Shown: one piece after another, positions 16,906 to 25,543 of the stretch | Numbering within the stretch: position 1 is the stretch's first letter | How the letters are laid out: every line of letters starts with the position of its first letter | NCBI GenBank assembly: GCA_900471605.1 | Contig: UCEY01000046.1 | Coordinates: 109,660 to 173,659 of the forward strand | Source: Hyphomicrobiales bacterium | GTDB lineage: Bacteria; Pseudomonadota; Alphaproteobacteria; Rhizobiales; Rhizobiaceae | Reading direction: 5' to 3' | Length of the DNA stretch: 64,000 nucleotides | Position numbers and translations under genes: made by a program | The notes under the pieces: model-generated | Seen by the model: the letters and a program-made list of their open reading frames with translations, nothing else | Databases searched by the model: none | Told to the model about the DNA's origin: nothing

Positions 16906-18039
16906 TCAGGCGTGGACTTTCCCGGACGCGGCCCGGGAAATGGGTGAGACCGAAGCAGCCTCCGGCGAATTGAACAGGAACAGCGCCTCGGCCGGCACGA
17001 ACACGCAGACGCTGGCGCCCGGCGCGAAAGCCCGGTCCGCATCGGCCATGATTTCGTTCTCACCGAGCCGCACCACGTGGCGCCAATGGCCGCCGGGATA
17101 ACTGACGGCAGCGACCTCGCCCCGGAAGGTGATGCCCGGGCCGGTCACAGCGAGTTCGTCGGCGGCAAACAGGCGGGCGGCCTCGGGACGGAAGCGGGCC
17201 TCGACCCGGCCGGCAGCCAGCGGACGGCCGGCAATCGGCACATTGCCGGCGGCATTGGCGAGGCCGGCAGCGATCATGAATTGATCGCCCTGCGGCATGC
17301 CATTCAGGAAAACCACATTCTCGGCGCCCATGAAGGCGGCGACAAAGGCCGAGGCGGGACGGTTATAGACATCTTCCGGCGTGCCCTGCTGGGCGATCCG
17401 GCCGGCATTGAGGATGACGATCCGGTCGGCCATGACCATGGCCTCCTCGCGGTCGTGGGTGACGTGGATCGCGGTGATGCCGAGGCGCTTCTGCAGCGCC
17501 CGCAGCTCGTGGCGCACGGTCAGGCGGATGCGGGCATCGAGGTTCGACAGCGGCTCGTCGAGCAGCAGGATTTCCGGATCGATGGCGAGCGCCCGGCCGA
17601 GCGCGACGCGCTGGCGCTGGCCGCCCGACAGGGCCTGGGGCTTGCGCGCCTCCAGCCCGTCGAGGCCGAGCAGCGACTGCATGGCGGCGACGCGTGCCGC
17701 GATCTCTGCGCGTGGAATACCCTTCAGCTTCAGGCCGTAACCGATGTTCTGCGCCACCGTCATATGCGGCCAGAGCGCGTAGGATTGGAAAACCAGCGCC
17801 ATGCCGCGCTTGTCCGGCGGCAGATGGGTCACGTCGCGATGGCGCACCTTCACCTCACCGGCAGAAGGACCGATGAAACCGGCAATCAGGCGCAGAAGCG
17901 TGGTCTTGCCGCAGCCGGAGGAACCGAGCAGCGCCACGAACTCACCCTTGGCGATCGACAGGTCGATATCGGTCAGAACCTGCGTGGCGCCATAACGGCT
18001 GGCGACCCCGCGCAATTCCAGAAAACCGTCCCGTTCCAT
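16906..18039 (-). CDS. ABC transporter ATP-binding protein (PotA/UgpC-like)
   Basis: A 377-aa ATPase of the CUT1/polyamine class. It has Walker A GSSGCGKTT, Q-loop FQSYALWPH, signature LSGGQRQRVALGRAL, Walker B ILLLDEP and H-loop VTHD, followed by a C-terminal TOBE-type regulatory domain. ATG 18039 was chosen because AAGGGGG precedes it; an in-frame start at 18069 lies upstream of a palindromic operator candidate. It is the first gene of the operon. The adjacent Ugp-like operon upstream (18152-24368) has no ATPase, so this subunit may also serve that transporter. Confidence 0.88.
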   Translation of the reverse strand: MERDGFLELRGVASRYGATQVLTDIDLSIAKGEFVALLGSSGCGKTTLLRLIAGFIGPSAGEVKVRHRDVTHLPPDKRGMALVFQSYALWPHMTVAQNIGYGLKLKGIPRAEIAARVAAMQSLLGLDGLEARKPQALSGGQRQRVALGRALAIDPEILLLDEPLSNLDARIRLTVRHELRALQKRLGITAIHVTHDREEAMVMADRIVILNAGRIAQQGTPEDVYNRPASAFVAAFMGAENVVFLNGMPQGDQFMIAAGLANAAGNVPIAGRPLAAGRVEARFRPEAARLFAADELAVTGPGITFRGEVAAVSYPGGHWRHVVRLGENEIMADADRAFAPGASVCVFVPAEALFLFNSPEAASVSPISRAASGKVHA

Positions 18040-18050
18040 CGAACCCCCTT

Positions 18051-18066
18051 TTGCACAGCCGTGCAA
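18051..18066. promoter_or_regulatory. Candidate LacI-type operator
   Basis: TTGCACAGCCGTGCAA is a 16-bp inverted repeat (6-bp arms, 4-bp spacer) located 11 bp upstream of the ATPase start codon. Length and form match operators of LacI/GalR regulators, and a LacI gene closes this same operon. A protein bound here would block transcription entry or initiation. Assignment is from pattern and context. Confidence 0.6.
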
Positions 18067-18151
18067 CATTGCTGGGGGTTTCTTAGGGCCGGAATTTTAC
18101 AGGCGGATGACACCGGCGATTTTTTATCGAGGAACCGACGGAGCGTTTCGT

Positions 18152-18835
18152 TCAGGCTTCGACCGTGAGCGGGGCTTCCAGGCGGGCAAGCGCTTCCGCA
18201 AGTTCTACGGCGCCGGTGGCCACGAAAACGGCGCCTGCCTCACCAAGGGTTTTCACCCGGCCGGGCCGCGGGTCTGCGGGATCGACAAAGCCGATCGCGG
18301 TCATGCCCGCCGCCCGCGCCCCGGTGATCCCGTGGGCGCTGTCGTCGATCACCACGCAACGGGCCGGATCGACAGCGAGCGTTTCGGCGCAGAGATGGAA
18401 GAGGTCCGGGGCCGGTTTCGGCCGCACCACCATGTCGGCGCTGAAGATCGAAGGCGCGAAGACATTCCAGAGAGGCAGCAGGCCGAGGCTTTTCGACAGC
18501 CGGTCCGTCGAGCTGTTGGAGGCGACGCATTTGCGGTGCGGCAGCGACCGGACAAGGCTTTCGATGCCGGGCATCGGTTCCAGCGAGCGGGCGAATTCCG
18601 GATAGATATCGAGATGCCATGCCTCGAAGACCGCATCCAGATCGGCGATGCCCAGTTCTTCGGTGCAGATGCGGCGGATGGCGCCTGCCGAGTTGCCGGT
18701 GAAGCGAACCAGCACTTCTTCGGCGGTGATCGTTGCGCCGGCATTCTGCAGAGCCTTGGCAAGCGTGCGGCTGGCGATCGGCTCGCTGTTGATCAGGACG
18801 CCGTCACAATCGAAAATCAGGAGATCTATCTGCAT
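18152..18835 (-). CDS. HAD-superfamily (subfamily IA) phosphatase
   Basis: A 227-aa haloacid-dehalogenase-like hydrolase. Motif I is FDCDGVL, motif II is ASNSS, motif III centres on RPKPAPD and motif IV is VIDDS. Such enzymes dephosphorylate small phospho-sugars or glycerol phosphates. It is the last gene of the leftward Ugp-like operon, 23 bp after phoD. With the glycerophosphodiesterase and PhoD phosphatase it suggests stepwise stripping of phosphate from an imported phosphodiester (inference). Confidence 0.85.
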   Translation of the reverse strand: MQIDLLIFDCDGVLINSEPIASRTLAKALQNAGATITAEEVLVRFTGNSAGAIRRICTEELGIADLDAVFEAWHLDIYPEFARSLEPMPGIESLVRSLPHRKCVASNSSTDRLSKSLGLLPLWNVFAPSIFSADMVVRPKPAPDLFHLCAETLAVDPARCVVIDDSAHGITGARAAGMTAIGFVDPADPRPGRVKTLGEAGAVFVATGAVELAEALARLEAPLTVEA

Positions 18836-18858
18836 GAAAATCCAACTCGGGTGATGCG

Positions 18859-20385
18859 TCAGAGCCGATTGACGCCGGCCAAACCGTCGGCGACGGCAAA
18901 GCTCTGGAAAACGGCAGCGGGGGAGTTCCGCTGTTTACGGTCGGCGATGCCGATGAAATCCACCTCGGCCGACCGATCGCTCAAGCGCATGATCGCATAA
19001 CCATGCTTGTCCGAGGCAAACTTGAGATGCGGGTTTTCGGCAAGCGCCGTCGCAAGGCTCGCGGCCGACGGAGCGTCGGAGGTAATCGAGCCGCAGACGA
19101 ATTCGCTGGCGATGGCTTGCGCCTTCTCGTCGGCGAAGTCGCGCTTCACGTCGGCGGCGTAGAAGGCATGCAGGTCGCCGCCGATGATCAGCGGGTTCTC
19201 GATCGCCGAAGTCTGTACCGCTTCCAGCAGGCGGGTGCGGGCGGCGCGATAACCATCCCAGCCGTCGAGGTTATAGCCGGTGGCCGGCCCGGCCTTGGTG
19301 TCGCGCTCGGCAAGCAGCGTCTGCTGGGCGATGATGTTCCACTTTGCCCGGCTGGCACCCAGCGTATTGCCGAGCCATTGTTCCTGCGCGGGGCCAAGCA
19401 TGGTCCGTTCCGGTCGATCGTCGCCGGCAGAGCCTTCGAGTTCGGGCGAGCGGTATTGCCGCGTGTCGAGCAGCGTCACGCCGGCCAGATTGCCGAAACG
19501 GTAGTGATCGTAGATGCGCAAAGCATCAAAGCCGGCGGCGAGGCTTGGGCGGACGGGCATGTGCTCGAACCAGGCCTGATAAGCGGCGCGGCGGCGGGCG
19601 AGGAATTCGGCCGGGTTCGGTGCATCCGGCGCCCGGTCATTGGCGTAGTTGTTGGTGACCTCGTGGTCGTCCCAGACCGCGAGCCAGGGAAACGCGGCGT
19701 GCGCCGCCTGCAATTGCGGGTCGGACTTGTAGAGCGCATAGCGGTCGCGGAACTCGTAGAGCATGGACGGTATGCCGGCCTCGTGCTTGCGCACCAGCTG
19801 CGCGCCGTAACTGCGCTCGTAGATGTAATCGCCGAGATGGATCACCAGATCGAGGTCGCGGCCTGCCATGTCCGCATAGGCGCTATAGAAACCCTGTTCG
19901 TATTGCTGGCAGGAGGCGAAGGCGAGGCGAAGCGAATCGACGTTATCCGCCGGCGCGGTGCGGGAGCGGCCGACCGGACTTTCCGCATTGCCGGAGCGGA
20001 ATCGGTAGAAATACCAGCGGCCGGGTAATAGGCCCGTCACCTCGACATGCACCGAATGGGCGAATTCCGGCACGGCGCGGAAAAGGCCGGACTGGACTGG
20101 CTTGGAAAAGGCCTCGTCCTCGGCGAGCATCCATTCCACATCGATCGGATGAAGGATGGGTTTCGGCGCCGGGGCGAAGGGATCGGCGGAGGCGGCAGCG
20201 GATGTGTCCTCCAGGATCAGCCTCGTCCAGAGCACGAGGCTGTCGGCCCTCGGCGCGCCGGAGGCGACGCCGAGAGCGAAGGGATCGGTCTTGAAGTTTT
20301 CCGCACGCGCAGAACCCAATGGGCGCCAGACCGCAGCCGCCGCCAGTCCGCCCGCCAGAAAACCTCGTCGATCAATGAGCGGCAT
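18859..20385 (-). CDS. phoD: PhoD-like alkaline phosphatase/phosphodiesterase (Tat-exported)
   Basis: A 508-aa PhoD-family protein. The N-terminus DRRGFLAGGLAAAAV has a twin-arginine export signal, so the enzyme acts in the periplasm after folding. A PhoD_N-type domain (about residues 38-145) precedes the metallophosphatase domain with LAFASCQQYEQG, HLGDYIYE, WDDHEVTNNY and IGGDLHAF, which provide the Fe/Ca ligands. It overlaps the upstream ugpQ gene by 14 bp. It would release phosphate or split phosphodiesters outside the inner membrane, complementing the Ugp-like importer. Confidence 0.9.
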   Translation of the reverse strand: MPLIDRRGFLAGGLAAAAVWRPLGSARAENFKTDPFALGVASGAPRADSLVLWTRLILEDTSAAASADPFAPAPKPILHPIDVEWMLAEDEAFSKPVQSGLFRAVPEFAHSVHVEVTGLLPGRWYFYRFRSGNAESPVGRSRTAPADNVDSLRLAFASCQQYEQGFYSAYADMAGRDLDLVIHLGDYIYERSYGAQLVRKHEAGIPSMLYEFRDRYALYKSDPQLQAAHAAFPWLAVWDDHEVTNNYANDRAPDAPNPAEFLARRRAAYQAWFEHMPVRPSLAAGFDALRIYDHYRFGNLAGVTLLDTRQYRSPELEGSAGDDRPERTMLGPAQEQWLGNTLGASRAKWNIIAQQTLLAERDTKAGPATGYNLDGWDGYRAARTRLLEAVQTSAIENPLIIGGDLHAFYAADVKRDFADEKAQAIASEFVCGSITSDAPSAASLATALAENPHLKFASDKHGYAIMRLSDRSAEVDFIGIADRKQRNSPAAVFQSFAVADGLAGVNRL

Positions 20386-21124
20386 CGAACAGTCCTTCGC
20401 GTGCCTTGACGGCGAGGTCCGGCCGGTCGGTGGTGATCTGGCGCACCGGCCGCTTCAGCCAGAAGGACAGGTCCTCCAGCTCGTTCGGCACCCAGACGCC
20501 GAGCTTTTCGGCCGGGACGAGCGCGGAGAGCAGTTCCCATTCCTCCAGCAGCAGCGCCTTTTCGATCGCCAGCACGTCGGAGACCTGCAGCATGGCTTCG
20601 ACCGACTGGCGCAGGCCGAGCGGCTGGACGGATCTGTGGTTGAGCGACGACAGCCGGCGGATATGCGGCGCGACTTCACCGATGGTCTTGAGGACGTCGC
20701 TGCTGAAGCTGGTCAGGAACGAATTGTCGGCGACGCCGAAACGATCGATCATGGCCGCGGCCTTGGCTTCCAGGCCCTCATAAGGCTTGCCGTCGGCATC
20801 GGCCTTCAGCTCGACATGCATTTCGAGGCCGGTCGGCGCATAGATTTCGAGCACGTCCTCGAGGGTCGGGATATGTTCGTCGGTGCCCTTGAGGATGACA
20901 GAACGGTATTCGCCGGCGGCAAGCTCGCTGACCCGGCCGGAGCGCTCGGTAGTGCGGTCCAGCGTCGCGTCATGAATGACGAGGAGTTCGCCGGTGGCGC
21001 TCAGATGCACGTCGAACTCGACCGATTCGACGGAGAGATCGAGCAGGTTGCGAAAGCCGGTGAGGCTGTTTTCGGCCCAGAGATTGCGGGCGCCGCGATG
21101 GCCGACGATGATGGGACTGGTCAT
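20372..21124 (-). CDS. ugpQ: Glycerophosphodiester phosphodiesterase
   Basis: A 250-aa cytoplasmic GDPD-family enzyme. The signature GHRGARNLWAENSLTGF and the EFDVHLSATGELLVIHDATLDRTT segment give the catalytic His pair and metal-binding Glu/Asp residues. It has no signal peptide. It would hydrolyse imported glycerophosphodiesters to glycerol 3-phosphate and alcohol. It follows the second permease gene by 16 bp, as ugpQ commonly follows ugp transporter genes. Confidence 0.88.
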   Translation of the reverse strand: MTSPIIVGHRGARNLWAENSLTGFRNLLDLSVESVEFDVHLSATGELLVIHDATLDRTTERSGRVSELAAGEYRSVILKGTDEHIPTLEDVLEIYAPTGLEMHVELKADADGKPYEGLEAKAAAMIDRFGVADNSFLTSFSSDVLKTIGEVAPHIRRLSSLNHRSVQPLGLRQSVEAMLQVSDVLAIEKALLLEEWELLSALVPAEKLGVWVPNELEDLSFWLKRPVRQITTDRPDLAVKAREGLFDAAH

Positions 21125-21140
21125 TGGAAATACCTCTTGT

Positions 21141-22061
21141 CTATTTGCTGGAATCCACCAGACCCTTGGTGAACCAGCGTTGCATCAGAAGGATGACGAG
21201 GGCCGGCGGCGCCATCACAAAAAAGGAAGCGGCCATGGCGATGTTCCACGCCGGCTGGGCGTCGGCGACCGGGATCAGGTCCTTCAGCCCGATCATCGCC
21301 GTCGCCATCGCCTTCTCGGTGGTGAAGAGAAGCGGCCAGAGATACTGGTTCCAGCCGTAGAGGAAGAGGATGATCGACAGCGCCGCGATATTGGCGCGCG
21401 ACAAAGGCAGGAGCACGTCCCAGAAGAATTTCAGCGGACCGGCGCCGTCGAGCTTGGCGGCCTCGCAGAGCTCGTCCGGCACGGTCAGGAAGAACTGACG
21501 GAACAGGAAGGTCGCGGAGGCGGAGGCTATCAGCGGCAGGATGAGGCCGCCATAGCTGTTGATCATGTTCCATTGCAGCGCCGCGTCGAGCCGGTAACCG
21601 GTCCTGTCGGCGATGAAGCCGGTCAGGCCGATCGCATCGAACAGCGCCCGCAGCGGCCCGCCGGCATCGGCGACGGCTTCGTAGGTCGGGATGATACGCA
21701 CCTCGACCGGCAGCATCAGCGAGATGAAGATCAGCCAGAAGGCGGTCATGCGGAAGGGAAAGCGGAAATAGGTGACCGCGAAACCGGCTATCAGCGAGAC
21801 CGCCAGCTTGCCGGTGACGATGCCGACCGTGACGACGAGGGAATTGACGTAGAGCCGGCTGAATTGGCCTTCGTTCCAGGCCAGCACGGTGTTCTCGACA
21901 AAGTGGCTGCCGGGAACCAGCGGGAACGGCACCTGCTGCACCTCGCCGACCGTCAGCGAACCCGCCACGAAGGCGAAGTAGAGCGGCATGCAGACGGCGG
22001 CGGCGCCGATCAGCAGAACGACGTGGCAGAAGATCGAAAGGCCGATGTGGCGCTCCACCAT
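21141..22061 (-). CDS. ABC transporter permease, UgpE-like
   Basis: A 306-aa inner-membrane permease of the CUT1 family with the EAA loop CEAAKLDGAGPLKFFWDVLLPLSRANI near residues 219-245. ATG 22061 is preceded by AGGTG at a good distance; a GTG at 22067 overlapping the upstream stop is an alternative. It partners the UgpA-like permease. Gene order binding protein, permease, permease, phosphodiesterase matches ugpB-A-E-Q except that ugpC (ATPase) is missing. Confidence 0.86.
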   Translation of the reverse strand: MVERHIGLSIFCHVVLLIGAAAVCMPLYFAFVAGSLTVGEVQQVPFPLVPGSHFVENTVLAWNEGQFSRLYVNSLVVTVGIVTGKLAVSLIAGFAVTYFRFPFRMTAFWLIFISLMLPVEVRIIPTYEAVADAGGPLRALFDAIGLTGFIADRTGYRLDAALQWNMINSYGGLILPLIASASATFLFRQFFLTVPDELCEAAKLDGAGPLKFFWDVLLPLSRANIAALSIILFLYGWNQYLWPLLFTTEKAMATAMIGLKDLIPVADAQPAWNIAMAASFFVMAPPALVILLMQRWFTKGLVDSSK

Positions 22062-22063
22062 GA

Positions 22064-23056
22064 TCACACCTGATAGTTGACTTTGCGCTCGACGGCGCGG
22101 AACTGCAGGAAGGTGAAGAGCACGGCGATCGCCATCAGGATCACCGACTGGGCGGCCGACGAGCCGAGATCGAGCTGGCGGAAGCCGTCCTGGTAGACCT
22201 TGTAGACCAGGGTGTTGGTACTGCCGGCCGGACCGCCGCGGGTGACCGTGTCGATGATGCCGAAGGTCTCGAACAGGCCGTAGACGAAGTTCATGACGAT
22301 CAGAAAGAAGATGGTGGGCGCGGCCATGGGCAGCGTCACCGTCAGGAAGCGGCGGACCGGCCGGGCGCCGTCGATCGCGGCTGCCTCCATTACCGAAGGC
22401 GGCACCGCCAGAAAGGCCGCGACGAGAAAGATGTAGTCGTAGCAGACATGTTTCCAGATCGCCGCGACCGAAACCAGCAGCAGTGCGTCGAACGGCCGGC
22501 GGTTCGGGTCCCAGGCAAAGCCCAGTTCATGCAGCATCTGGGCGAGCGGACCGACGGTCGGATTGAAGAGGAAGGCCCAGAGCACGCCCGAGATTGCCGG
22601 CGCGATCGCGTAGGGCAGAAGGATGACGCCCTTGTAGATCGCCCTGCCGCGCATGACGTTGTCGGTGGCAAACGCCAGCAGCCCGGCGATGGCGAGCGTG
22701 GCGAGGCATTGCACGACCGTGAACCACAGGGTGAGGATGGCGCTGTCGCGATATTCCGGGCTCGAAAACAGGGTGGTGAAATTGTCCAGCCCGACGAAGA
22801 TCATCGTGCCGCCGAACGGGTCCACCTGCACGAAGGCGAGCGACAGCGCCTTCCAGGTGGGGATGAAGAAGAAGAACAGCAGGATCAGCAGCTGCGGCGC
22901 GACAAGACCGGCGGCCAGCCAAGGCCGCCGGAAATGCGAGGCCTTGAGCCCCACTTCCGACGACCTGACCAGGGAGCCCAGGCTCCGCCGCAACGGAAAA
23001 CGGGGGCGCGTCGCCGCGCCCTCGCGGTTGATCATGATGGCATTACTTGCCGGCAT
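22064..23056 (-). CDS. ABC transporter permease, UgpA-like
   Basis: A 330-aa CUT1-family permease with an N-terminal cytoplasmic extension, six hydrophobic segments and the EAA loop MEAAAIDGARPVRRFLTVTLPMAAPTI. The start at 23056 overlaps the end of the binding-protein gene by 14 bp; an in-frame ATG at 23035 is an alternative. It is part of the glycerol-3-phosphate/phosphodiester-type importer encoded at 21141-24368. Confidence 0.86.
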   Translation of the reverse strand: MPASNAIMINREGAATRPRFPLRRSLGSLVRSSEVGLKASHFRRPWLAAGLVAPQLLILLFFFFIPTWKALSLAFVQVDPFGGTMIFVGLDNFTTLFSSPEYRDSAILTLWFTVVQCLATLAIAGLLAFATDNVMRGRAIYKGVILLPYAIAPAISGVLWAFLFNPTVGPLAQMLHELGFAWDPNRRPFDALLLVSVAAIWKHVCYDYIFLVAAFLAVPPSVMEAAAIDGARPVRRFLTVTLPMAAPTIFFLIVMNFVYGLFETFGIIDTVTRGGPAGSTNTLVYKVYQDGFRQLDLGSSAAQSVILMAIAVLFTFLQFRAVERKVNYQV

Positions 23057-24368
23057 GGAGCTTCTCGTACTGGCGCAGGATTTCGTTGCCGCGCTTGACG
23101 GAGTTGTCGAGCGCTTCCTGCGGCGTTTTCTTGCCGGTCCAGACCGCCTGGATCTCCTCGATCAGGATGGCGGTCGACTGGTTGTGGTTGCCGAAGCGGA
23201 AGCCGCGGGAATTGTCTGTGGGCTCACCGCGCGACAATTGCTCGATGGCGATCTCGCGGGTCGGATGATCCTTGAAATAGCCCTCGGCCTTCATCTTCCG
23301 ATAGGCGGTGTTGGTGACCGGAACGTAGCCGGTCGCCTTGCTCCACCATTCCTGGGTATCCGGCTGGGCGACGAAGTTGAGGAAGGCGGCGACACCGGCC
23401 TGAACCTCTTCCGACTTGCCCTTGACGGCCCAGAGCGAGGCGCCACCGATCGTGCCGTTCCTGACGTCGGCGCCCTCCTCATGCGGCATGACCGCAGCGC
23501 TCCACTTGAACTTGGCATCGGCCTCGACGCCGGAATGGCTGGCGGTGGAGTTGATGATCGTGGCGCAGGTGCCTGACGTGAAGAGGCTGATCGGAGCGAC
23601 GCCCTGGCCGGCGATCTTCAGCACGCCGTCGTCGACCCATTTTTTCAGCCGGGCGACCTGGCCGACGACACCGGTCTTGTTGTAGACGAATTCGGTATCG
23701 AGGCCGGCATAACCGTTGGCCTTGGTGGCGAAGGGGTAGTTGTTGATCGCCGAATAGTTCTCGATCAGGCTCCACTGGAAATCGCCCGGCAGCGCCATCG
23801 AACAATCGGTGATCTTCTTTTCCTTCAGCGCATAGAGCTGCTTTTCGAGGCCCTGCCATGTGTCGGACGGCGCGTCGAAACCGGCGGCCCTGAAGGCATC
23901 GGCATTGTACCAGAGGATCGGCGTCGAGGAATTGAAGGGGAGCGCGGCCGGCTTGCCGTTGACGATGTAGAACCCGGCGACCGGTTTGATGAAGTCGTTC
24001 CAGTCGGTCTTGTAACCCTGCTTCGCCATCAGCTGGTCGACCGGGATGACCGCGCCGGAATTCAGCATGGTCATGAAACCGCGCTCGGCCGACTGAAGGA
24101 TGGCCGGCTGCTGATTGACGCGGTAGGCGGCGACCATGGCCGCCATGGTCTCTTCGTAATTGCCCTTGAACGTGCCGACGACCTCGTATTTGTCCTGCGA
24201 CTTGTTGAAGTCGGAGATCAGCTGCTGGACGGTATCGCCGAGCTTGCCGGAAATCGCGTACCACCATTCGATCTTGACGCGGTCGGCGGCGTGAGCGCCC
24301 GTCGCGCCCATCAGCAGCGCGCCGGCGGCGAAAAGGCCGGTTATCGATTTCACATATGTCGAAGCCAT
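23043..24368 (-). CDS. Glycerol-3-phosphate/phosphodiester-type ABC substrate-binding protein (UgpB-like)
   Basis: A 441-aa periplasmic binding protein with a signal peptide ending ATGAHAA. The mature N-terminus VKIEWWYAISGKLGDTVQQLISDFNKSQ and the internal FNSSTPILWYNADAFRAAGFD segment are characteristic of UgpB relatives. It is the first gene of the leftward operon, preceded by a palindrome and a divergent SorC-type regulator. Substrate is inferred as glycerol 3-phosphate, glycerophosphodiesters or a related polyol phosphate from the hydrolases encoded downstream. Confidence 0.87.
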   Translation of the reverse strand: MASTYVKSITGLFAAGALLMGATGAHAADRVKIEWWYAISGKLGDTVQQLISDFNKSQDKYEVVGTFKGNYEETMAAMVAAYRVNQQPAILQSAERGFMTMLNSGAVIPVDQLMAKQGYKTDWNDFIKPVAGFYIVNGKPAALPFNSSTPILWYNADAFRAAGFDAPSDTWQGLEKQLYALKEKKITDCSMALPGDFQWSLIENYSAINNYPFATKANGYAGLDTEFVYNKTGVVGQVARLKKWVDDGVLKIAGQGVAPISLFTSGTCATIINSTASHSGVEADAKFKWSAAVMPHEEGADVRNGTIGGASLWAVKGKSEEVQAGVAAFLNFVAQPDTQEWWSKATGYVPVTNTAYRKMKAEGYFKDHPTREIAIEQLSRGEPTDNSRGFRFGNHNQSTAILIEEIQAVWTGKKTPQEALDNSVKRGNEILRQYEKLHAGK

Positions 24369-24465
24369 GATTCGGATCCCTCAATATTCGGGTCTTTCAC
24401 ACGACCCGCGCCGTTTCAGTTCTGGCCATCTCCATCTGTCTGGGTTAGCCATACACGGACGGGTT

Positions 24466-24483
24466 ACGTTACATATGTTACGT
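24466..24483. promoter_or_regulatory. Candidate operator of the SorC-type regulator
   Basis: ACGTTACATATGTTACGT is an 18-bp near-perfect palindrome (one symmetric T/T mismatch) in the divergent region between the UgpB-like gene and the SorC-family regulator. It lies 35-52 bp upstream of the regulator start and about 100 bp upstream of the binding-protein start, a fitting site for joint control. No convincing PHO box was seen in the same region. Confidence 0.55.
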
Positions 24484-24517
24484 CGATGTGACATTTGATA
24501 TTTTGATGGTGAGGTTT

Positions 24518-25456
24518 ATGGAGCAGCATGATTTGATGGTGCGGGCCGCATGGCTCTATCATGTCGAAGGCCTCACCCAGCAGCAGATCGCCGAGCGGAT
24601 GAATATCACCCGGCGGCGGGTCAACGAGATTCTCTCGGAAGCGCTGGAAGCGGGCGTGGTGCGGATCAGCTTCGATTCGGTGCTGGCGGAAAGCGTCGAG
24701 CTGGAAACCAGGCTGCGCAAGCGATTCGAGCTCATGGACGCGGTGGTCGTCCCCACGCCGGCCGACGCGGCGCTGCTGCATTCGGTACTCGGGCGCGGCG
24801 CGGCCGGATTTCTCGGGAGGCTGATCCAGACGCAGAAACCGGCCTCGATCGGCGTCGGCTGGGGCTCGACGCTGCGCGAGACGATCCAGCATATCCCCTC
24901 GCTCAACGAGCCGCAGATCAAGGTGCGCTCGATGATGGGCGGGCTGACGCAGGGCTCGGAGATCAACACGTTCGAGATCGTGCGCGGCTTCGCGCAGGTG
25001 CTGAACGGCCAGTGCCGTTATTTCGTGGCGCCGATCTATGCCGAAAGTCCGGAATCCCGCGACGCGATCATTTCGCAGGCGGTGTTCCAGAGGACGTTCA
25101 AGCAGATCTGTGAGGTGGATGTCGCTTACTTGAGCGTCGGAGACGTGTCGCAGCAGTCGCTGCAGGTGCGCTACGGCCTGCCGGAAGGCATGAACGAGCA
25201 GATCCTCAGGAAGGCCGGTGCGGTGGGCGACCTGATGGGCCGTTATCTCGACGCGTCAGGCAAGGAGATCGATCATCCGCTGAACCGCCAGGTGCTGGCG
25301 CCTCAGATGGAGGATTTCCGCCGGATCGGCTGCCGCATCGTCGCCTCGGGCGGGCCGCACAAGCACAAAATCCTGCAGGCCGTGGCGCAGAGCGGGCTGA
25401 TCAACGTGCTGATCACCGATGCCGACAGCGCCAAGGCGATGCTTTCGGCAAAGTAA
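24518..25456 (+). CDS. SorC/DeoR-family sugar-binding transcriptional regulator
   Basis: A 312-aa SorC-type regulator. The helix-turn-helix EGLTQQQIAERMNITRRRVNEIL is followed by a phosphosugar-binding domain (GVGWGSTLRETIQ...SMMGGLTQGSEINTFEIVRGFAQVL). ATG 24518 was preferred because GGTGAGG lies just upstream and family members begin right before the WLYHVEG helix; starts at 24506 or GTG 24488 are possible. It is divergent from the Ugp-like operon. SorC proteins sense phosphorylated sugars or polyols, which fits import of a glycerol- or polyol-phosphate. Confidence 0.86.
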   Translation: MEQHDLMVRAAWLYHVEGLTQQQIAERMNITRRRVNEILSEALEAGVVRISFDSVLAESVELETRLRKRFELMDAVVVPTPADAALLHSVLGRGAAGFLGRLIQTQKPASIGVGWGSTLRETIQHIPSLNEPQIKVRSMMGGLTQGSEINTFEIVRGFAQVLNGQCRYFVAPIYAESPESRDAIISQAVFQRTFKQICEVDVAYLSVGDVSQQSLQVRYGLPEGMNEQILRKAGAVGDLMGRYLDASGKEIDHPLNRQVLAPQMEDFRRIGCRIVASGGPHKHKILQAVAQSGLINVLITDADSAKAMLSAK

Positions 25457-25543
25457 GCACCGCCTTGGCGCCTGCCTCGGGAGGCCGACGATCGAGTTGG
25501 CGGCGTATTCACGACGAAAACGGCACCACGCCCGATAGGCCGC

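Noticed and set aside
24369..24517. PHO box expected for a Ugp/PhoD operon
   Set aside because: No tandem CTGTCAT-like repeats are visible; the palindrome for the SorC regulator is the only clear element.
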